Of a DNA stretch of 64,000 nucleotides, positions 10,589-23,859 are shown piece by piece (position 1 is the first letter of the stretch; each line of letters opens with the position of its first letter). The notes under the pieces were generated by a model. The model worked only from the letters and a program-made list of their open reading frames with translations, did no database searches and had not been told where the DNA came from. The stretch comes from Halocaridina rubra (taxonomy: Eukaryota; Arthropoda; Malacostraca; Decapoda; Atyidae), in contig JAXCGZ010017041.1 of the NCBI GenBank assembly GCA_037179515.1, positions 91,001 through 155,000 on the forward strand. The letters run 5' to 3'. The position numbers and the translations under genes were made by a program.

Positions 10589-13500
10589 ATGTCTAATCTC
10601 GTAATCCTACACTGGAACGCCCAGGGTCTCAGACACAAGGTACAACACCTGGAAGGCATTGCCAAGGCTGACAACATAGATGTCATCATGATTCTATAAA
10701 CCCTGTGCACGGAGCAAAACACTCCAAAAATCTCAAGTTATAAAGGATTCTACCAGCACTGGTCTCCAGGGTAGAACAGAGGCAGCACCACCTTCATCAA
10801 GAAAAACTTGTTAGCCAAGGAAATTACCCGACCAGTCTTCTGAAGCAAAGATGTCCACGTCCTCGCTGTTAAAATCAAACTTCAGGCAGCTGCATAGATC
10901 TGTGCAACATTTACAGACAACATGATGGTGGCTTAGACCTGACTACACTCTTCGGGTTAGCCAGCCATTGTGATTTGGTAACAGGAGGCGACTTTAACGT
11001 GCATCATCTGCAGGCAGACACACCATGAGCCTGCTGGACGACCAAGAAGACGTCACCCTTCTCAACAATCATGATCCATCTCATGACAGAGGTGGCATAC
11101 TGTACCACACCTTTGTCTCCATCTCCCTAAGGCAAGACGCCACATGGAGAGTTCATCCCCTGGTCACAAGCGACCTCTACAGGAACCATCATGCACTGCC
11201 AAATCCTGAAATCTTCCAAATCCCTGCTCCTCCCCCTCGATGGAATTTCAAGAAGGCCGACTGGATCCGATTCCAGGAGCACCTCAGCAATTGGTTTTCA
11301 GCCTACACACCATACAAAGCTAGTCAATGCCCTGCAAGCTGCAGCAAACTCTTCCATTCCCCTCTGTAAGCCACAACACATCACTCATCATGACAGATGG
11401 TACTACTGTGACAGAGTTAAAGAAGTCAATCACTGGCTCAACGTCATCTGGAAAATGCACACAAAACGTCACACTGAAGACTCCTACAGCACCCTCCAGT
11501 CAGTCAAAGAAATGTCCATGAAGAGACACGTACAATTAAGAGGAAAAGATGGCTAGACTGGTGTTTCACCCTAGATGCTCACACCTCTGTTGGCCAGATG
11601 TGGAGGAGCATTAACTCCTTTGCCAAAGGAAAACCCCTTAAAATCATCCCCCACAGGGATCCTAGCAGGGCAGCAGAAGAACTCTCCATCAAATTAACGG
11701 AAAGAGCAAGCTCCAACCAGCTCCCCATTGCCACCAGAACACCTTTTCAGGGCCTCTCCACGGCAAGATGGGAAGAAATAGAAAAGGCCATCAACACTGA
11801 AGACCAAACAGATGCCCCCTTCTCTCTGACTGAGCTACAAAGAGTAAGCAAAAGCTCTAAGAACACAGCGCCAGGCGCTGATAGAATCATATATGCAATG
11901 ATTCAAAATATGGGGCCCCAATGGGAGCTTGCTCTGGTCTCTCTGATCAATTCAACATACACACAAAGAATCAGACCAGCCTCATGGAACAGAGCAGACA
12001 TTCAGTCCATCCCAAAACCACAGTACCTTGATAACCCTCGCCTAATCTCCCTCCTAAGCTGCCTGAGCAAGATGGCAGAAAAGATGGTATTCAACAGAGT
12101 TCGTTGGAAATACCCACCCTTCCCAGAAAACATGCTTGCCTTCCAGCCTGGTTTAGGTACCTACAAAAACCACGAAAATTGGACCCCCCCAAGGTGGAAT
12201 CCATAGCACCTTCCTCTTTAATTGTCTCATGGAAAAACTCATGAACATTGCACCACCACATGAAGCCAAACTCTTCAATTATGTGGATGACTTTGCATGT
12301 GTCACAATAGGCGCCAGAAGCTCCAACAAGACCCAGCGCTGCCTCACCAAGATTCACTAAGCCTCCATCTCCCTTGGAGTTAAAATCAATGCCCGCAAAA
12401 CCAAGGCCCTCCCCATCCACCAGTTCAGACTAGACACTAGTCTAGTCATAGGTAATGAGACTGTGGACTTGGCAACCAAGCACCCATACCTGGGTGTACA
12501 CATCGACTGCAGACTAACCTTTGGACCCAAAATTCAACACTTGCACGACAATTGCAGCCAGCGACAAATGGTCCTTCGTCGGATGTCGGGCCTCTACGAC
12601 AGTGCATCCTTCAATGTCCTCAAAACCTTCTATGTACAAGCCATTCGCAGCCTCATAGACTATGCTTGTACCACACTCTGGCTACTAAAAGACCAACAGT
12701 AGGACAACACAGAAGTCATACAAAACAACGCCATGCGTACCATGCTAGGAGCCCCCATGTGGACCAAGAGAGAAAACATCCAGATAGAATCCGGATATAT
12801 GCCACTCAAACTTAGAGCTCAGCAAAGTCTAACCCTCTTTGTGGCCAAAATCACCACTGCCCAACATACCTGCCTCGCTGGCACTAATCTCCGGCTAGCC
12901 CCCAATCGCCATCCGGACCACCATTCTAGAACCTGGGCAGCCAAGGTCTGCGCTGGCCTGCAAGCACTGCCAGTCAGGAAGGACATCCTAGCCAAGATAC
13001 AGGACACTCCGCTTCCTGAATACCGATTCCCACCCCCATGGAACGACCAACCACTCAACATAAAGATCAAGCTCCCTGACAACCCCAAAAGCTCAGTAAA
13101 GCCGGTTGTCCTTAAAAACATATACAAGGACAAAATTCAGAGCTGGAGGAGGACGAACTTCCAAGTCTTCTACACTGACAGCTCAGTAAATCAAGAAACT
13201 GGAGCCTCGGTCACAGCCATCACCATCGGAAACCACGTCCAATCCTGTAGACTGTCAAACTCCTGCTCATCGCTCCAGACTGAGCTAGTTTCCATAGCCA
13301 ACACCCTCAACTTCTTTACCCAGCAAGGTGCTGACTATGCCCTAATTCTCTCTGACTCTAAAGATACCTTACAGGCCATCAAGAAGCCACTCCTCAGAGA
13401 CAATGTACCCAACATCACCACCATTCTCAGCCACTACCACAGGACAATCAACCTTGGAAAAACCATCACTCTTGCCTTGATATCCGGCCATGTCGGCATC

Positions 13501-14024
13501 AAGGGAAATGAGGAAGCTGATCAAGAAGCCAAACAAGCCACTCTTAGAGCAGAAATCCAAAAATCTCTGCCTCCTGGGATTCAACAGATAAAAACCAAAG
13601 CCACCAAGTCACTCCTTAACGTCTTAATAATTAGACACAACCTGTGCACAGATCCTGGCTACCCCTCCACTTGGTGGTACAAAGCCAATACCAATCTTCA
13701 GCGAATCACCCTTCCTAAGAACTTTTGACAAACATGGCGGTCAATGTGTATCGTCTCAGACTCGGATACAAGTGCACCTGGTGAATAGTGGATGATATCA
13801 TCAGGGAATGCACCTTTTGCCAGGTAGCCTCACCACATCCACTGCTCCACTATGTCCTTGAATGTGATGCCTTTTCAGAAATTCGATGGAAAACTGGTGC
13901 CCCTGCAACATCCAGCGTAGATCCAAATGCCCTTCATGTTGCCAGCTCCATAATCAGACTAGCAACAAACAACTACATGAACAGTCTACTGAATACCATC
14001 AGTCAATACCCTCCACCCAGATAA
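10589..14024 (+). pseudogene. I-type LINE ORF2: endonuclease, RT, RNase H
   Basis: The ORF begins with the endonuclease phrase LVILHWNAQGLRHKV and contains GGDFNVHH near 10988-11010. RT follows from about 11600, with SKNTAPGADRI and a catalytic YVDDFAC box near 12280. RT motifs between about 12160 and 12200 are missing, so a deletion is likely. RNase H lies at about 13170-13540 with the acidic positions in YTDSSV, LQTELV, LSDSKD and GNEEADQEA. A C-terminal CTFCxxxxxxHPLLHYVLEC zinc-like motif is at about 13808-13875. Numerous stops and frameshifts inactivate it. The natural product would nick DNA and reverse transcribe the element RNA. Confidence 0.8.
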
Positions 14025-14324
14025 CTATGTAATAACTCTTATTCTTCACCAAAACATGAGTTCATGAGGTTGAGAACCAATTTCTCAACCTATCCAGAGC
14101 CACTAAAAGAATATTTATTTGATGTAAACTAATATTCCTCAGCTGAACACTTATGTTTTCTACGATCTTTACAGATTGGTACAACCTCACCTGTGGGCCA
14201 AAATGGGAAAGTCCAGTCGCCCTCAAGAGAGAATACCACCACCAATCAGCGAATATTACCCCACCTGCGGGCCAAAATGGGAAGGTCCGGTCACCCTCAA
14301 GGGAGAATATCAGCGAAAAAAAAA
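14025..14324 (+). other. 3' UTR and poly-A of the I-type LINE
   Basis: A direct repeat lies near the end: the phrase GCCAAAATGGGAA..GTCC..TC followed by CCCTCAAG.GAGAATA occurs at about 14196 and 14272. The A10 run ends at 14325 against the TSD. The minus-strand fragment at 57371-57870 has the same arrangement, so this is the true 3' end. Confidence 0.75.
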
Positions 14325-14334
14325 AGACGGATGC

Positions 14335-14854
14335 TAAGACTTTGGCCTCAACTCGACGATCACCTCTGTCACACAGGCAGAGTAGAATAGAGGACATTGC
14401 AATTGCAGAAACAGAAACATCACACAGTTGATAATCGGAAAACTGAAGGACGAATATATATTTATTAGACACAGCTAACCAGAAATAGTTTCGTTACTAT
14501 AAGAGCATACAAAACCATTAATTATTTGCCTGCATTAGCATAAAGCAATTTATTGACAATAAATGAAGAATAAGCGAGACAATACAGTTCCTTAAATTGT
14601 GGGTAACCATAAACGTTTGGGATGCCAAACGGGCAAAACTACTAACTAATTATTTCCTGTTTATGCCAACAGGGCAAAATTACTTATTAATTATTTGCAG
14701 TTTATAGCATAAAAGACTTTAGCTAAATTAATAATTATATGCAATTTATAGCAAAAAAAAAACAACACGTTATTTACGAGTATTTACGTAAAAAAATTTA
14801 TTTACGATGATAGAAAAGGGTGAAATGAAATTAGAAATTGTTAGGAGAAGGGCT
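14335..14854. other. AT-rich flank without a gene
   Basis: About 520 bp. Two similar phrases (GCCAAACGGGCAAAACTACTAACTAATTATT and a version ~45 bp later) form a short imperfect tandem duplication around 14615-14700. Nothing else is recognised. Confidence 0.5.
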
Positions 14855-15995
14855 AGAATCCTACGTGATAATGAGCAATTTTCTGAGGACGAGATTTTAC
14901 TTTTGCATCCTTAATGAAAGAAATTTCTTATCAATGTATATTGGCAGTAATTTCCAGGTCAAGGAATTAAATTTGGCTAATGGGATTTCAGTTAGGTAAT
15001 CTACAAAAGTTCGTTTTGCATAAGAATGGACTCTGAAAAAAATTTCTTAGGATTTGACCAGTAAAGGACTTGATCAGTAACGAATTTAACCAGTTTCTCA
15101 AATTCCCAAATTGCTCGACCAACGAGCTTTACCATACACTATCTCTCAAATTGTCTGTGCCAGATGAATTCCTGTGAAGATGCCACATAATAAAAGGTTT
15201 GAAGTAAGCTTGACTGCTGAGGCGAGATCTTGCCTCTGGGATGTTTGGCTGCCAATTCAGAGCAATTAAGTATCCCTCTTGGCGACGTCATCATTCGGTC
15301 CCCTGTAGGATATATATTCAGAGCAGTAATTGGTCCTATAATATTCGAGGGCTACTGTAGTTGTAGCTCCTGGCAGGCAATAATGGCAGAGATGCAAGTT
15401 AGAGACAGTATTTTAGTTGCAACAAGCGGAAGGAAATAAAAAAAATCTAGATATATTATAGGCAAAATAGGTTACCGGCGAACAATCTCCAAAACATTCT
15501 CTACGTTGCAGGAGACGGACTTTGAAGTATTCAAATAATAAAGAAGCTACTGAAATGTATCTAGACAAGCTAATGACTTATTAGCGGGGTCAAATTTATA
15601 AAAATATTATCATCAAGAGCAATTTTTATAATATAGCAAAATTTATCAGCAAAAGCTATTTTATCATAAGAAAATTGCATAAACAACGTATTTACAAGAT
15701 ACGTCATCATTACGTCATTACTACGTCATCACTACATAAGAGAAAAGCAGATAACAGAGAAATAGGAGGGAGCTTTCTATATAGGGATCATGCTTTCTAC
15801 AAGTGCAATAATATTAAACAAGATATATTTAAAATTAGCTATATACTGAACTGTAAATTGCAAATGATCATAATCTGCGAAATGCAAGGAGTGAGATTTT
15901 TTAGAGAAAAGAAAAGAAAAGACTGTTAAAATACACTAAAATCAGTAATAAGGCATCTATAAAGACCTCTGGTGACTTGGAGCAAAACACTGTCA
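14855..15995. repeat. Dispersed ~1.1 kb repeat, copy B
   Basis: Direct-repeat partner of 1-1145. Copy B keeps three TACGTCAT phrases between 15700 and 15732 that read TACATCAT in copy A. The repeat ends at GTCAC near 15993, just where a tRNA-like palindrome starts. No domain-bearing ORF is present. Confidence 0.75.
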
Positions 15996-15996
15996 C

Positions 15997-16103
15997 ACCC
16001 CTGACTGGGATTCGAACCTCTAAGCACAATTACTGTGCCAAGTGGTGTAGTTGATAGCATCTTGGCACAGTAATTGTCTTAGGTTCGAATCCCAGTCAGG
16101 GGT
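15997..16103. repeat. tRNA-like fold-back hairpin
   Basis: The arms are near-exact inverted repeats of the 3' half of a tRNA-like sequence, and both carry a B-box (GGTTCGAATCC). An A-box-like TGGTGTAGTTG sits at the centre, around 16039. The plus-strand reading therefore has A-box, an anticodon-arm-like stem and B-box, but no paired acceptor stem. It is followed by ATTCA and a (TA)n run, as are the related units at 19252 and 22028. It looks like an inverted dimer of a tRNA-derived repeat, not a working tRNA gene. Confidence 0.7.
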
Positions 16104-16112
16104 AAAATATGA

Positions 16113-16115
<3 letters not shown>

Positions 16116-16190
<75 letters not shown>
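16116..16190. repeat. (TA)n microsatellite
   Basis: Uninterrupted TA repeat of about 37 units following the tRNA-like hairpin. Confidence 0.95.
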
Positions 16191-16191
<1 letters not shown>

Positions 16192-16219
16192 CACTGAACT
16201 GTTAACATACAGTCTAAAA

Positions 16220-16585
<366 letters not shown>

Positions 16586-16634
16586 AATAAGCACATTACA
16601 TATGTGAAAACATGAATAATTTTTTTTTTTTTTT

Positions 16635-16705
16635 ACCCCGACCGGGACTCGAACCTAGGACTTATGATTACTAAGTCAAGGCGCTACCACTACACCACAG
16701 AAGGT
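16635..16705 (-). pseudogene. tRNA-like unit L1
   Basis: 71-nt block with A-box (TGGTGTAGTGG), B-box (GTTCGAGTC), a 4-bp D stem (GGTG/CGCC) and an anticodon-like stem (GACTT/AAGTC) with a 9-nt loop. The acceptor stem has about 2 mismatches of 7 plus wobbles, so a functional tRNA is unlikely. Flanked on its 3' side by an expanded A-run (T16 on the plus strand) unique to this unit. Confidence 0.6.
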
Positions 16706-16905
16706 TAAAAGGAATCCAACCTTATAGCTTATATCTGCTATACTTAGGAATGAACGCATTCTAACTGAATGCCACTATGTTCATATTACAGATTCCCCAA
16801 CCTCATTCGTGGCTTCATTTTAGCATTTAATTCAATTCCCAATCTCATTCGGGCATGAAATATCAAATAAGCACATTACATATGTGAAAACATGAATAAT
16901 TTTTT

Positions 16906-16976
16906 ACCCCGACCGGGACTCGAACCTAGGACTTATGATTACTAAGTCAAGGCGCTACCACTACACCACAGAAGGT
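16906..16976 (-). pseudogene. tRNA-like unit L2
   Basis: Same 71-nt block as L1. Its spacer differs at single positions from the others (for example TATGC for TATAC near 17010). Confidence 0.6.
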
Positions 16977-17176
16977 TAAAAGGAATCCAACCTTATAGCT
17001 TATATCTGCTATGCTTAGGAATGAACGCATTCTAACTGAATGCCACTATGTTCATATTACAGATTCCCCAACCTCACTCGTGGCTTCATTTTAGCCTTTA
17101 ATTCAATTCCCAATCTCATTCGGGCATGAAATATCAAATAAGCACATTACATATGTGAAAACATGAATAATTTTTT

Positions 17177-17247
17177 ACCCCGACCGGGACTCGAACCTAG
17201 GACTTATGATTACTAAGTCAAGGCGCTACCACTACACCACAGAAGGT
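17177..17247 (-). pseudogene. tRNA-like unit L3
   Basis: Same block, 271 bp from L2. Both internal pol III promoter boxes are intact. Confidence 0.6.
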
Positions 17248-17447
17248 TAAAAGGAATCCAACCTTATAGCTTATATCTGCTATACTTAGGAATGAACGCA
17301 TTATAACTGAATGCCACTATGTTCATATTACAGATTCCCCAACCTCACTCGTGGCTTCATTTTAGCATTTAATTCAATTCCCAATCTCATTCGGGCATGA
17401 AATATCAAATAAGCACATTACATATGTGAAAACATGAATAATTTTTT

Positions 17448-17518
17448 ACCCCGACCGGGACTCGAACCTAGGACTTATGATTACTAAGTCAAGGCGCTAC
17501 CACTACACCACAGAAGGT
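17448..17518 (-). pseudogene. tRNA-like unit L4
   Basis: Same block, 271 bp from L3. One spacer difference lies near 17566 (GAATGAATGC for GAATGAACGC). Confidence 0.6.
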
Positions 17519-17718
17519 TAAAAGGAATCCAACCTTATAGCTTATATCTGCTATACTTAGGAATGAATGCATTCTAACTGAATGCCACTATGTTCATATT
17601 ACAGATTCCCCAACCTCACTCGTGGCTTCATTTTAGCATTTAATTCAATTCCCAATCTCATTCGGGCATGAAATATCAAATAAGCACATTACATATGTGA
17701 AAACATGAATAATTTTTT

Positions 17719-17789
17719 ACCCCGACCGGGACTCGAACCTAGGACTTATGATTACTAAGTCAAGGCGCTACCACTACACCACAGAAGGT
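17719..17789 (-). pseudogene. tRNA-like unit L5
   Basis: Same block, last before the palindrome centre at 17943. Confidence 0.6.
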
Positions 17790-18096
17790 TAAAAGGAATC
17801 CAACCTTATAGCTTATATCTGCTATACTTAGGAATGAACGCATTCTAACTGAATGCCACTATGTTCATATTACAGATTCCCCAACCTCACTCGTGGCTTC
17901 ATTTTAGCATTTAATTCAATTCCCAATCTCATTATTTGATATTTCATGCCCGAATGAAATTGGGAATTGAATTAAATGCTAAAATGAAGCCACGAGTGAG
18001 GTTGGGGAATCTGTAATATGAACATAGTGGCATTCAGTTAGAATGCGTTCATTCCTAAGTATAGCAGATATAAGCTATAAGGTTGGATTCCTTTTA

Positions 18097-18167
18097 ACCT
18101 TCTGTGGTGTAGTGGTAGCGCCTTGACTTAGTAATCATAAGTCCTAGGTTCGAGTCCCGGTCGGGGT
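18097..18167 (+). pseudogene. tRNA-like unit R1
   Basis: Inverted partner of L5. A TTTT that could end pol III transcription lies about 17 nt past the block, in the shared spacer. Confidence 0.6.
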
Positions 18168-18367
18168 AAAAAATTATTCATGTTTTCACATATGTAATGT
18201 GCTTATTTGATATTTCATGCCCGAATGAGATTGGGAATTGAATTAAATGCTAAAATGAAGCCACGAGTGAGGTTGGGGAATCTGTAATATGAACATAGTG
18301 GCATTCAGTTAGAATGCGTTCATTCCTAAGTATAGCAGATATAAGCTATAAGGTTGGATTCCTTTTA

Positions 18368-18438
18368 ACCTTCTGTGGTGTAGTGGTAGCGCCTTGACTT
18401 AGTAATCATAAGTCCTAGGTTCGAGTCCCGGTCGGGGT
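18368..18438 (+). pseudogene. tRNA-like unit R2
   Basis: Inverted partner of L4; block identical by eye to R1. Confidence 0.6.
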
Positions 18439-18638
18439 AAAAAATTATTCATGTTTTCACATATGTAATGTGCTTATTTGATATTTCATGCCCGAATGAG
18501 ATTGGGAATTGAATTAAATGCTAAAATGAAGCCACGAGTGAGGTTGGGGAATCTGTAATATGAACATAGTGGCATTCAGTTAGAATGCGTTCATTCCTAA
18601 GTATAGCAGATATAAGCTATAAGGTTGGATTCCTTTTA

Positions 18639-18709
18639 ACCTTCTGTGGTGTAGTGGTAGCGCCTTGACTGAGTAATCATAAGTCCTAGGTTCGAGTCCC
18701 GGTCGGGGT
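18639..18709 (+). pseudogene. tRNA-like unit R3
   Basis: Inverted partner of L3, with one change in the anticodon arm (GACTGAG for GACTTAG) that breaks one stem pair. Confidence 0.6.
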
Positions 18710-18909
18710 AAAAAATTATTCATGTTTTCACATATGTAATGTGCTTATTTGATATTTCATGCCCGAATGAGATTGGGAATTGAATTAAATGCTAAAATGA
18801 AGCCACGAGTGAGGTTGGGGAATCTGTAATATGAACATAGTGGCATTCAGTTAGAATGCGTTCATTCCTAAGTATAGCAGATATAAGCTATAAGGTTGGA
18901 TTCCTTTTA

Positions 18910-18980
18910 ACCTTCTGTGGTGTAGTGGTAGCGCCTTGACTTAGTAATCATAAGTCCTAGGTTCGAGTCCCGGTCGGGGT
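18910..18980 (+). pseudogene. tRNA-like unit R4
   Basis: Inverted partner of L2; block identical by eye to R1. Confidence 0.6.
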
Positions 18981-19180
18981 AAAAAATTATTCATGTTTTC
19001 ACATATGTAATGTGCTTATTTGATATTTCATGCCCGAATGAGATTGGGAATTGAATTAAATGCTAAAATGAAGCCACGAGTGAGGTTGGGGAATCTGTAA
19101 TATGAACATAGTGGCATTCAGTTAGAATGCGTTCATTCCTAAGTATAGCAGATATAAGCTATAAGGTTGGATTCCTTTTA

Positions 19181-19251
19181 ACCTTCTGTGGTGTAGTGGT
19201 AGCGCCTTGACTTAGTAATCATAAGTCCTAGGTTCGAGTCCCGGTCGGGGT
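19181..19251 (+). pseudogene. tRNA-like unit R5
   Basis: Inverted partner of L1. Its 3' spacer stops after ATTCA and is replaced by (TA)n. Confidence 0.6.
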
Positions 19252-19260
19252 AAAAAATTA

Positions 19261-19263
<3 letters not shown>

Positions 19264-19335
<72 letters not shown>
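19264..19335. repeat. (TA)n microsatellite
   Basis: About 36 TA units closing the right edge of the inverted array. The next ~250 bp (to 19584) are AT-rich with no gene seen. Confidence 0.95.
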
Positions 19336-19337
<2 letters not shown>

Positions 19338-19586
19338 TATCATATTCACAGTATTAAAGAGTTAGAGCTTTTGCTAGAAAGCATTAAAACATTTACATAT
19401 TGCACTTAATGTTTCAATATATTCACCCTTTTGCCGAATTTAAGTCAGCAGAGATAAATAAAATATTATCTTACATTTGAAATATGAATGTGCATTGCTC
19501 ACAAGATGCTGTTGATAAAAAAATAGATTTCATAGTATATTCTATATCATAATATTATGACCTGTTCATCTGAAATATTTCAAGTA

Positions 19587-19823
19587 CAGATTGTCTCCTA
19601 CGTACGACAGAATTCTGTTCCGACCAATCGGTAGTAACTCGGACTGGTTGTAAGTCGGATCATTTAATTAAATGCAAAACTGTAAAGAAGGGACTGTCGT
19701 GTACTAAACACCAACAGCATATCATCTTTAGATCACTCTTTCAGCCTTTTTTATTTTTTAAAGACATAAATATTGTAGACAGGTTGTCATAAGTCAAGAA
19801 CGTCGCAAGTCGGAGACCTCCTG
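19587..19823. mobile_element. Short Tigger/mariner-like MITE candidate
   Basis: The left end CAGATTGTCTCCTACGTACGAC and the inverted right end CAGGAGGTCTCCGACTTGCGAC match at most positions, and both are flanked by TA (19585-19586 and 19824-19825), the target of Tc1/mariner-type transposons. The ~237-bp body contains further GACTTA/TAAGTC-like phrases and no ORF. Non-autonomous; the family name is tentative. Confidence 0.5.
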
Positions 19824-20069
19824 TAATGATGACAGCAGGGCAAAGAGAAAAATAAAGTCATGACAGCAAATTAAGAGCTCAAATTCATGACAAAATAACA
19901 AAAATAAATAGTATCGCAAAATAACTCTGACCACTTTGGCATTTGAATATATACATTTTAAATGCATAAAAAAACCTGCTAATATGCTTTTGCCTCGCAA
20001 TATAGCCAAAACTATTTAACATGACAATGAGTAGTTTAGCTATGCATGACCCAGCAGGGATTTTGGATC

Positions 20070-20845
<776 letters not shown>

Positions 20846-20848
20846 TGT

Positions 20849-21352
20849 AACCTATGTGAGACCAAAGCTTGAACATGCAGCCCCCTTTTGGAATCCACTC
20901 TTGAAAAAACAAGTAATTAAGCAGGAAAAGTTCGAAGGCATGCCACGAATTAGTGCTTGATATACGCAATCTCCATTATGAGGAGAGGCTTACCATCACT
21001 CGAAGCTAAAAGAATAATGGGGATAAGGTGACGGTTTTTAAATTCCATCATGGTTATGACAGACCGGATATGGATCGATATTTTGATATGACTGGCACTA
21101 GAACGAGGGGTCATAGTTTGAAACTTCGTAAAAAAAAAAAACTTCTTTGCAGGATGTAAGGAAGTACTTTTTTAGTATAAGAGTAGTTGATGACTAGAAT
21201 TCGCTAAACAAGGAGGTAGTTAATGCTAACTCAAGCCATTGATTTAAGGACAAGAGTGATAAGCATCACAAAGTACAAAAATGGAACAGATCAGGAGACG
21301 GGTAATTACGAGCATGGGTCTCTTTCCTCTAAGCACAATTAGGTAATTACAC
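20849..21352 (+). pseudogene. Second CR1-like fragment, head to tail with the first
   Basis: Starts within the RNIYVTYVRPKLE block and runs to the family 3' end (GCACAATTAGGTAATTACA at about 21330-21350). It contains stops, a frameshift at an A12 run near 21129, and a small deletion in the KLEKVQ region. It directly follows the truncated 3' UTR of the previous fragment in the same orientation. Confidence 0.75.
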
Positions 21353-21408
21353 AATATATCTAATATTAGCAAAAAGGACTGAGTCGATCAGAAAAGAATG
21401 CAATGAAA

Positions 21409-22931
<1,523 letters not shown>

Positions 22932-23367
22932 TGACGGATATAAATCACGACCATGAGTGTCCCATGTGTAAGCTAGAAATCTCAAGTGGCTTCTCTGTTC
23001 TTTGAACCAAGCCCAGAATTGGCGTCCAAACTGGTGTTCTTTAGGCGCCCCCACACCATGGGTTATGGGGTGTTCCCCCAATCTCTGGAAGCCTATTGGT
23101 AGAGGCACGACCAAGACACTATGCCCTGCCATCTCATTGTGTGTTTGCATGACCCGAGGTGATACAAAAGGGTCAACCAACGACCGAAGGGAGTCAGAGT
23201 ATCGTTGGCGCCCATGCCGATATCATTACGTTAAGGGGACGGGGGCATTGAGGCATAGAGTTATTTTGTAGCTTCTAAATAAATTAAGTGCTATGTATCT
23301 TCGCATATCTATTATCACCTTGCATGAGAGAGACCTGGCCTGTAGTGTAGAGAACATCTATGCAATA
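22932..23367 (+). repeat. 5' LTR of an LTR element (family 2)
   Basis: A ~436-bp segment starting TG. It matches 50875-51290 over its length and is followed after one base by a primer-binding-site-like sequence. The last bases read ATA where the solo copy has ACA, so the terminal CA is mutated. Unlike the 25.8-kb element, I see no second LTR for this copy. Confidence 0.7.
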
Positions 23368-23368
23368 C

Positions 23369-23386
23369 TGGTGCCAGCTGAGTACG
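23369..23386 (+). promoter_or_regulatory. Putative primer binding site of family 2
   Basis: TGGTGCCAGCTGAGTACG directly follows the LTR. It resembles the minus-strand PBS of the 8.1-kb element (TGGTGGCAGCGCAGTACG), with 3 differences in 18. The tRNA is not identified. Confidence 0.55.
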
Positions 23387-23457
23387 ATCCCACACCAAAA
23401 TCATTGTGAAAACACAATAGGTCTTAGGCCAGTGAATCTCGTGCTGTGAGAAGAAGA

Positions 23458-23859
23458 ATGCAGGATACAGAAGAGTTTAATATACCTTTAGAAGCAATGT
23501 CTGAGGAAGCACAACGAGTCATACATCCTTCTCCTCATCCACGTCCCCCTACAGGAAAAATGCCCAGGAGTAAGAATTGTCCCATACATTTTGACTCTGA
23601 GGCAAAGTTGCTGAAACATCGTTCACGAAGGTTGAGAAACGTCAAATGGAGAGATGAGCAGTCAAGTTGGGAGGAAATTCCTGCGCGATTCACGAAGTAC
23701 TTCACTATGCATATGGCTGTGAGTGAGAGGATGCCAGGAATTGTGAATCGGTCACCTTATGGGAAGTATGGACGACGTTGGCGGGAAATCCAGAGAGCCA
23801 AGACGAAAGGAAAACCCCCTCCCCCAGTACCAGAGGCAGTAGGCAGCATCCCAAAATAG
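23458..23859 (+). CDS. Orphan ORF in the gag position of the family-2 element
   Basis: An open frame of 134 codons beginning MQDTEEFNIPLEAMSEEA (an upstream in-frame ATG at 23446 also exists). It lies 72 nt past the PBS. It is a diverged relative of the ORF at 32862-32250: both have an early M-S-[DE]-E-A, then a basic/aromatic block with conserved W, F and RYF/KYF, a Y-x-KY, and a GKPPP-x-x-P-x-A end. Basic throughout, with no transmembrane segment and no zinc knuckle. I do not recognise the family, and no pol domains follow. Being open in a decayed neighbourhood hints at constraint or recent insertion. The product may be Gag-like or regulatory; this is inference. Confidence 0.55.
   Translation: MQDTEEFNIPLEAMSEEAQRVIHPSPHPRPPTGKMPRSKNCPIHFDSEAKLLKHRSRRLRNVKWRDEQSSWEEIPARFTKYFTMHMAVSERMPGIVNRSPYGKYGRRWREIQRAKTKGKPPPPVPEAVGSIPK

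Larger units (their letters stand above)
7781..14324 (+). mobile_element. I-type LINE, end to end, with 10-bp TSD
   Basis: This is a ~6.5-kb non-LTR retrotransposon bounded by AGACGGATGC at 7771-7780 and again at 14325-14334. In order it has a 5' UTR with tandem repeats, ORF1 with three zinc knuckles, ORF2 with endonuclease, RT, RNase H and a C-terminal Cys/His motif, a 3' UTR, and an A10 tail. An RNase H after RT together with a knuckle-bearing ORF1 fits I-superfamily LINEs. Both ORFs carry many stops and frameshifts, and part of RT is deleted. A truncated relative lies on the minus strand at 57371-57870, and that copy confirms the 3' end. Confidence 0.85.

Noticed and set aside
15700..15735. 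Three CRE-like TACGTCAT motifs as a regulatory cluster
   Set aside because: They lie in a dispersed repeat, are lost in the other copy through CpG decay, and no promoter or gene is adjacent.
18097..18167. Functional tRNA gene cluster
   Set aside because: Pol III boxes are intact, but the acceptor stem mismatches, the 9-nt anticodon loop and the absence of a normal variable loop argue for tRNA-derived repeats. Only weak support for expression.
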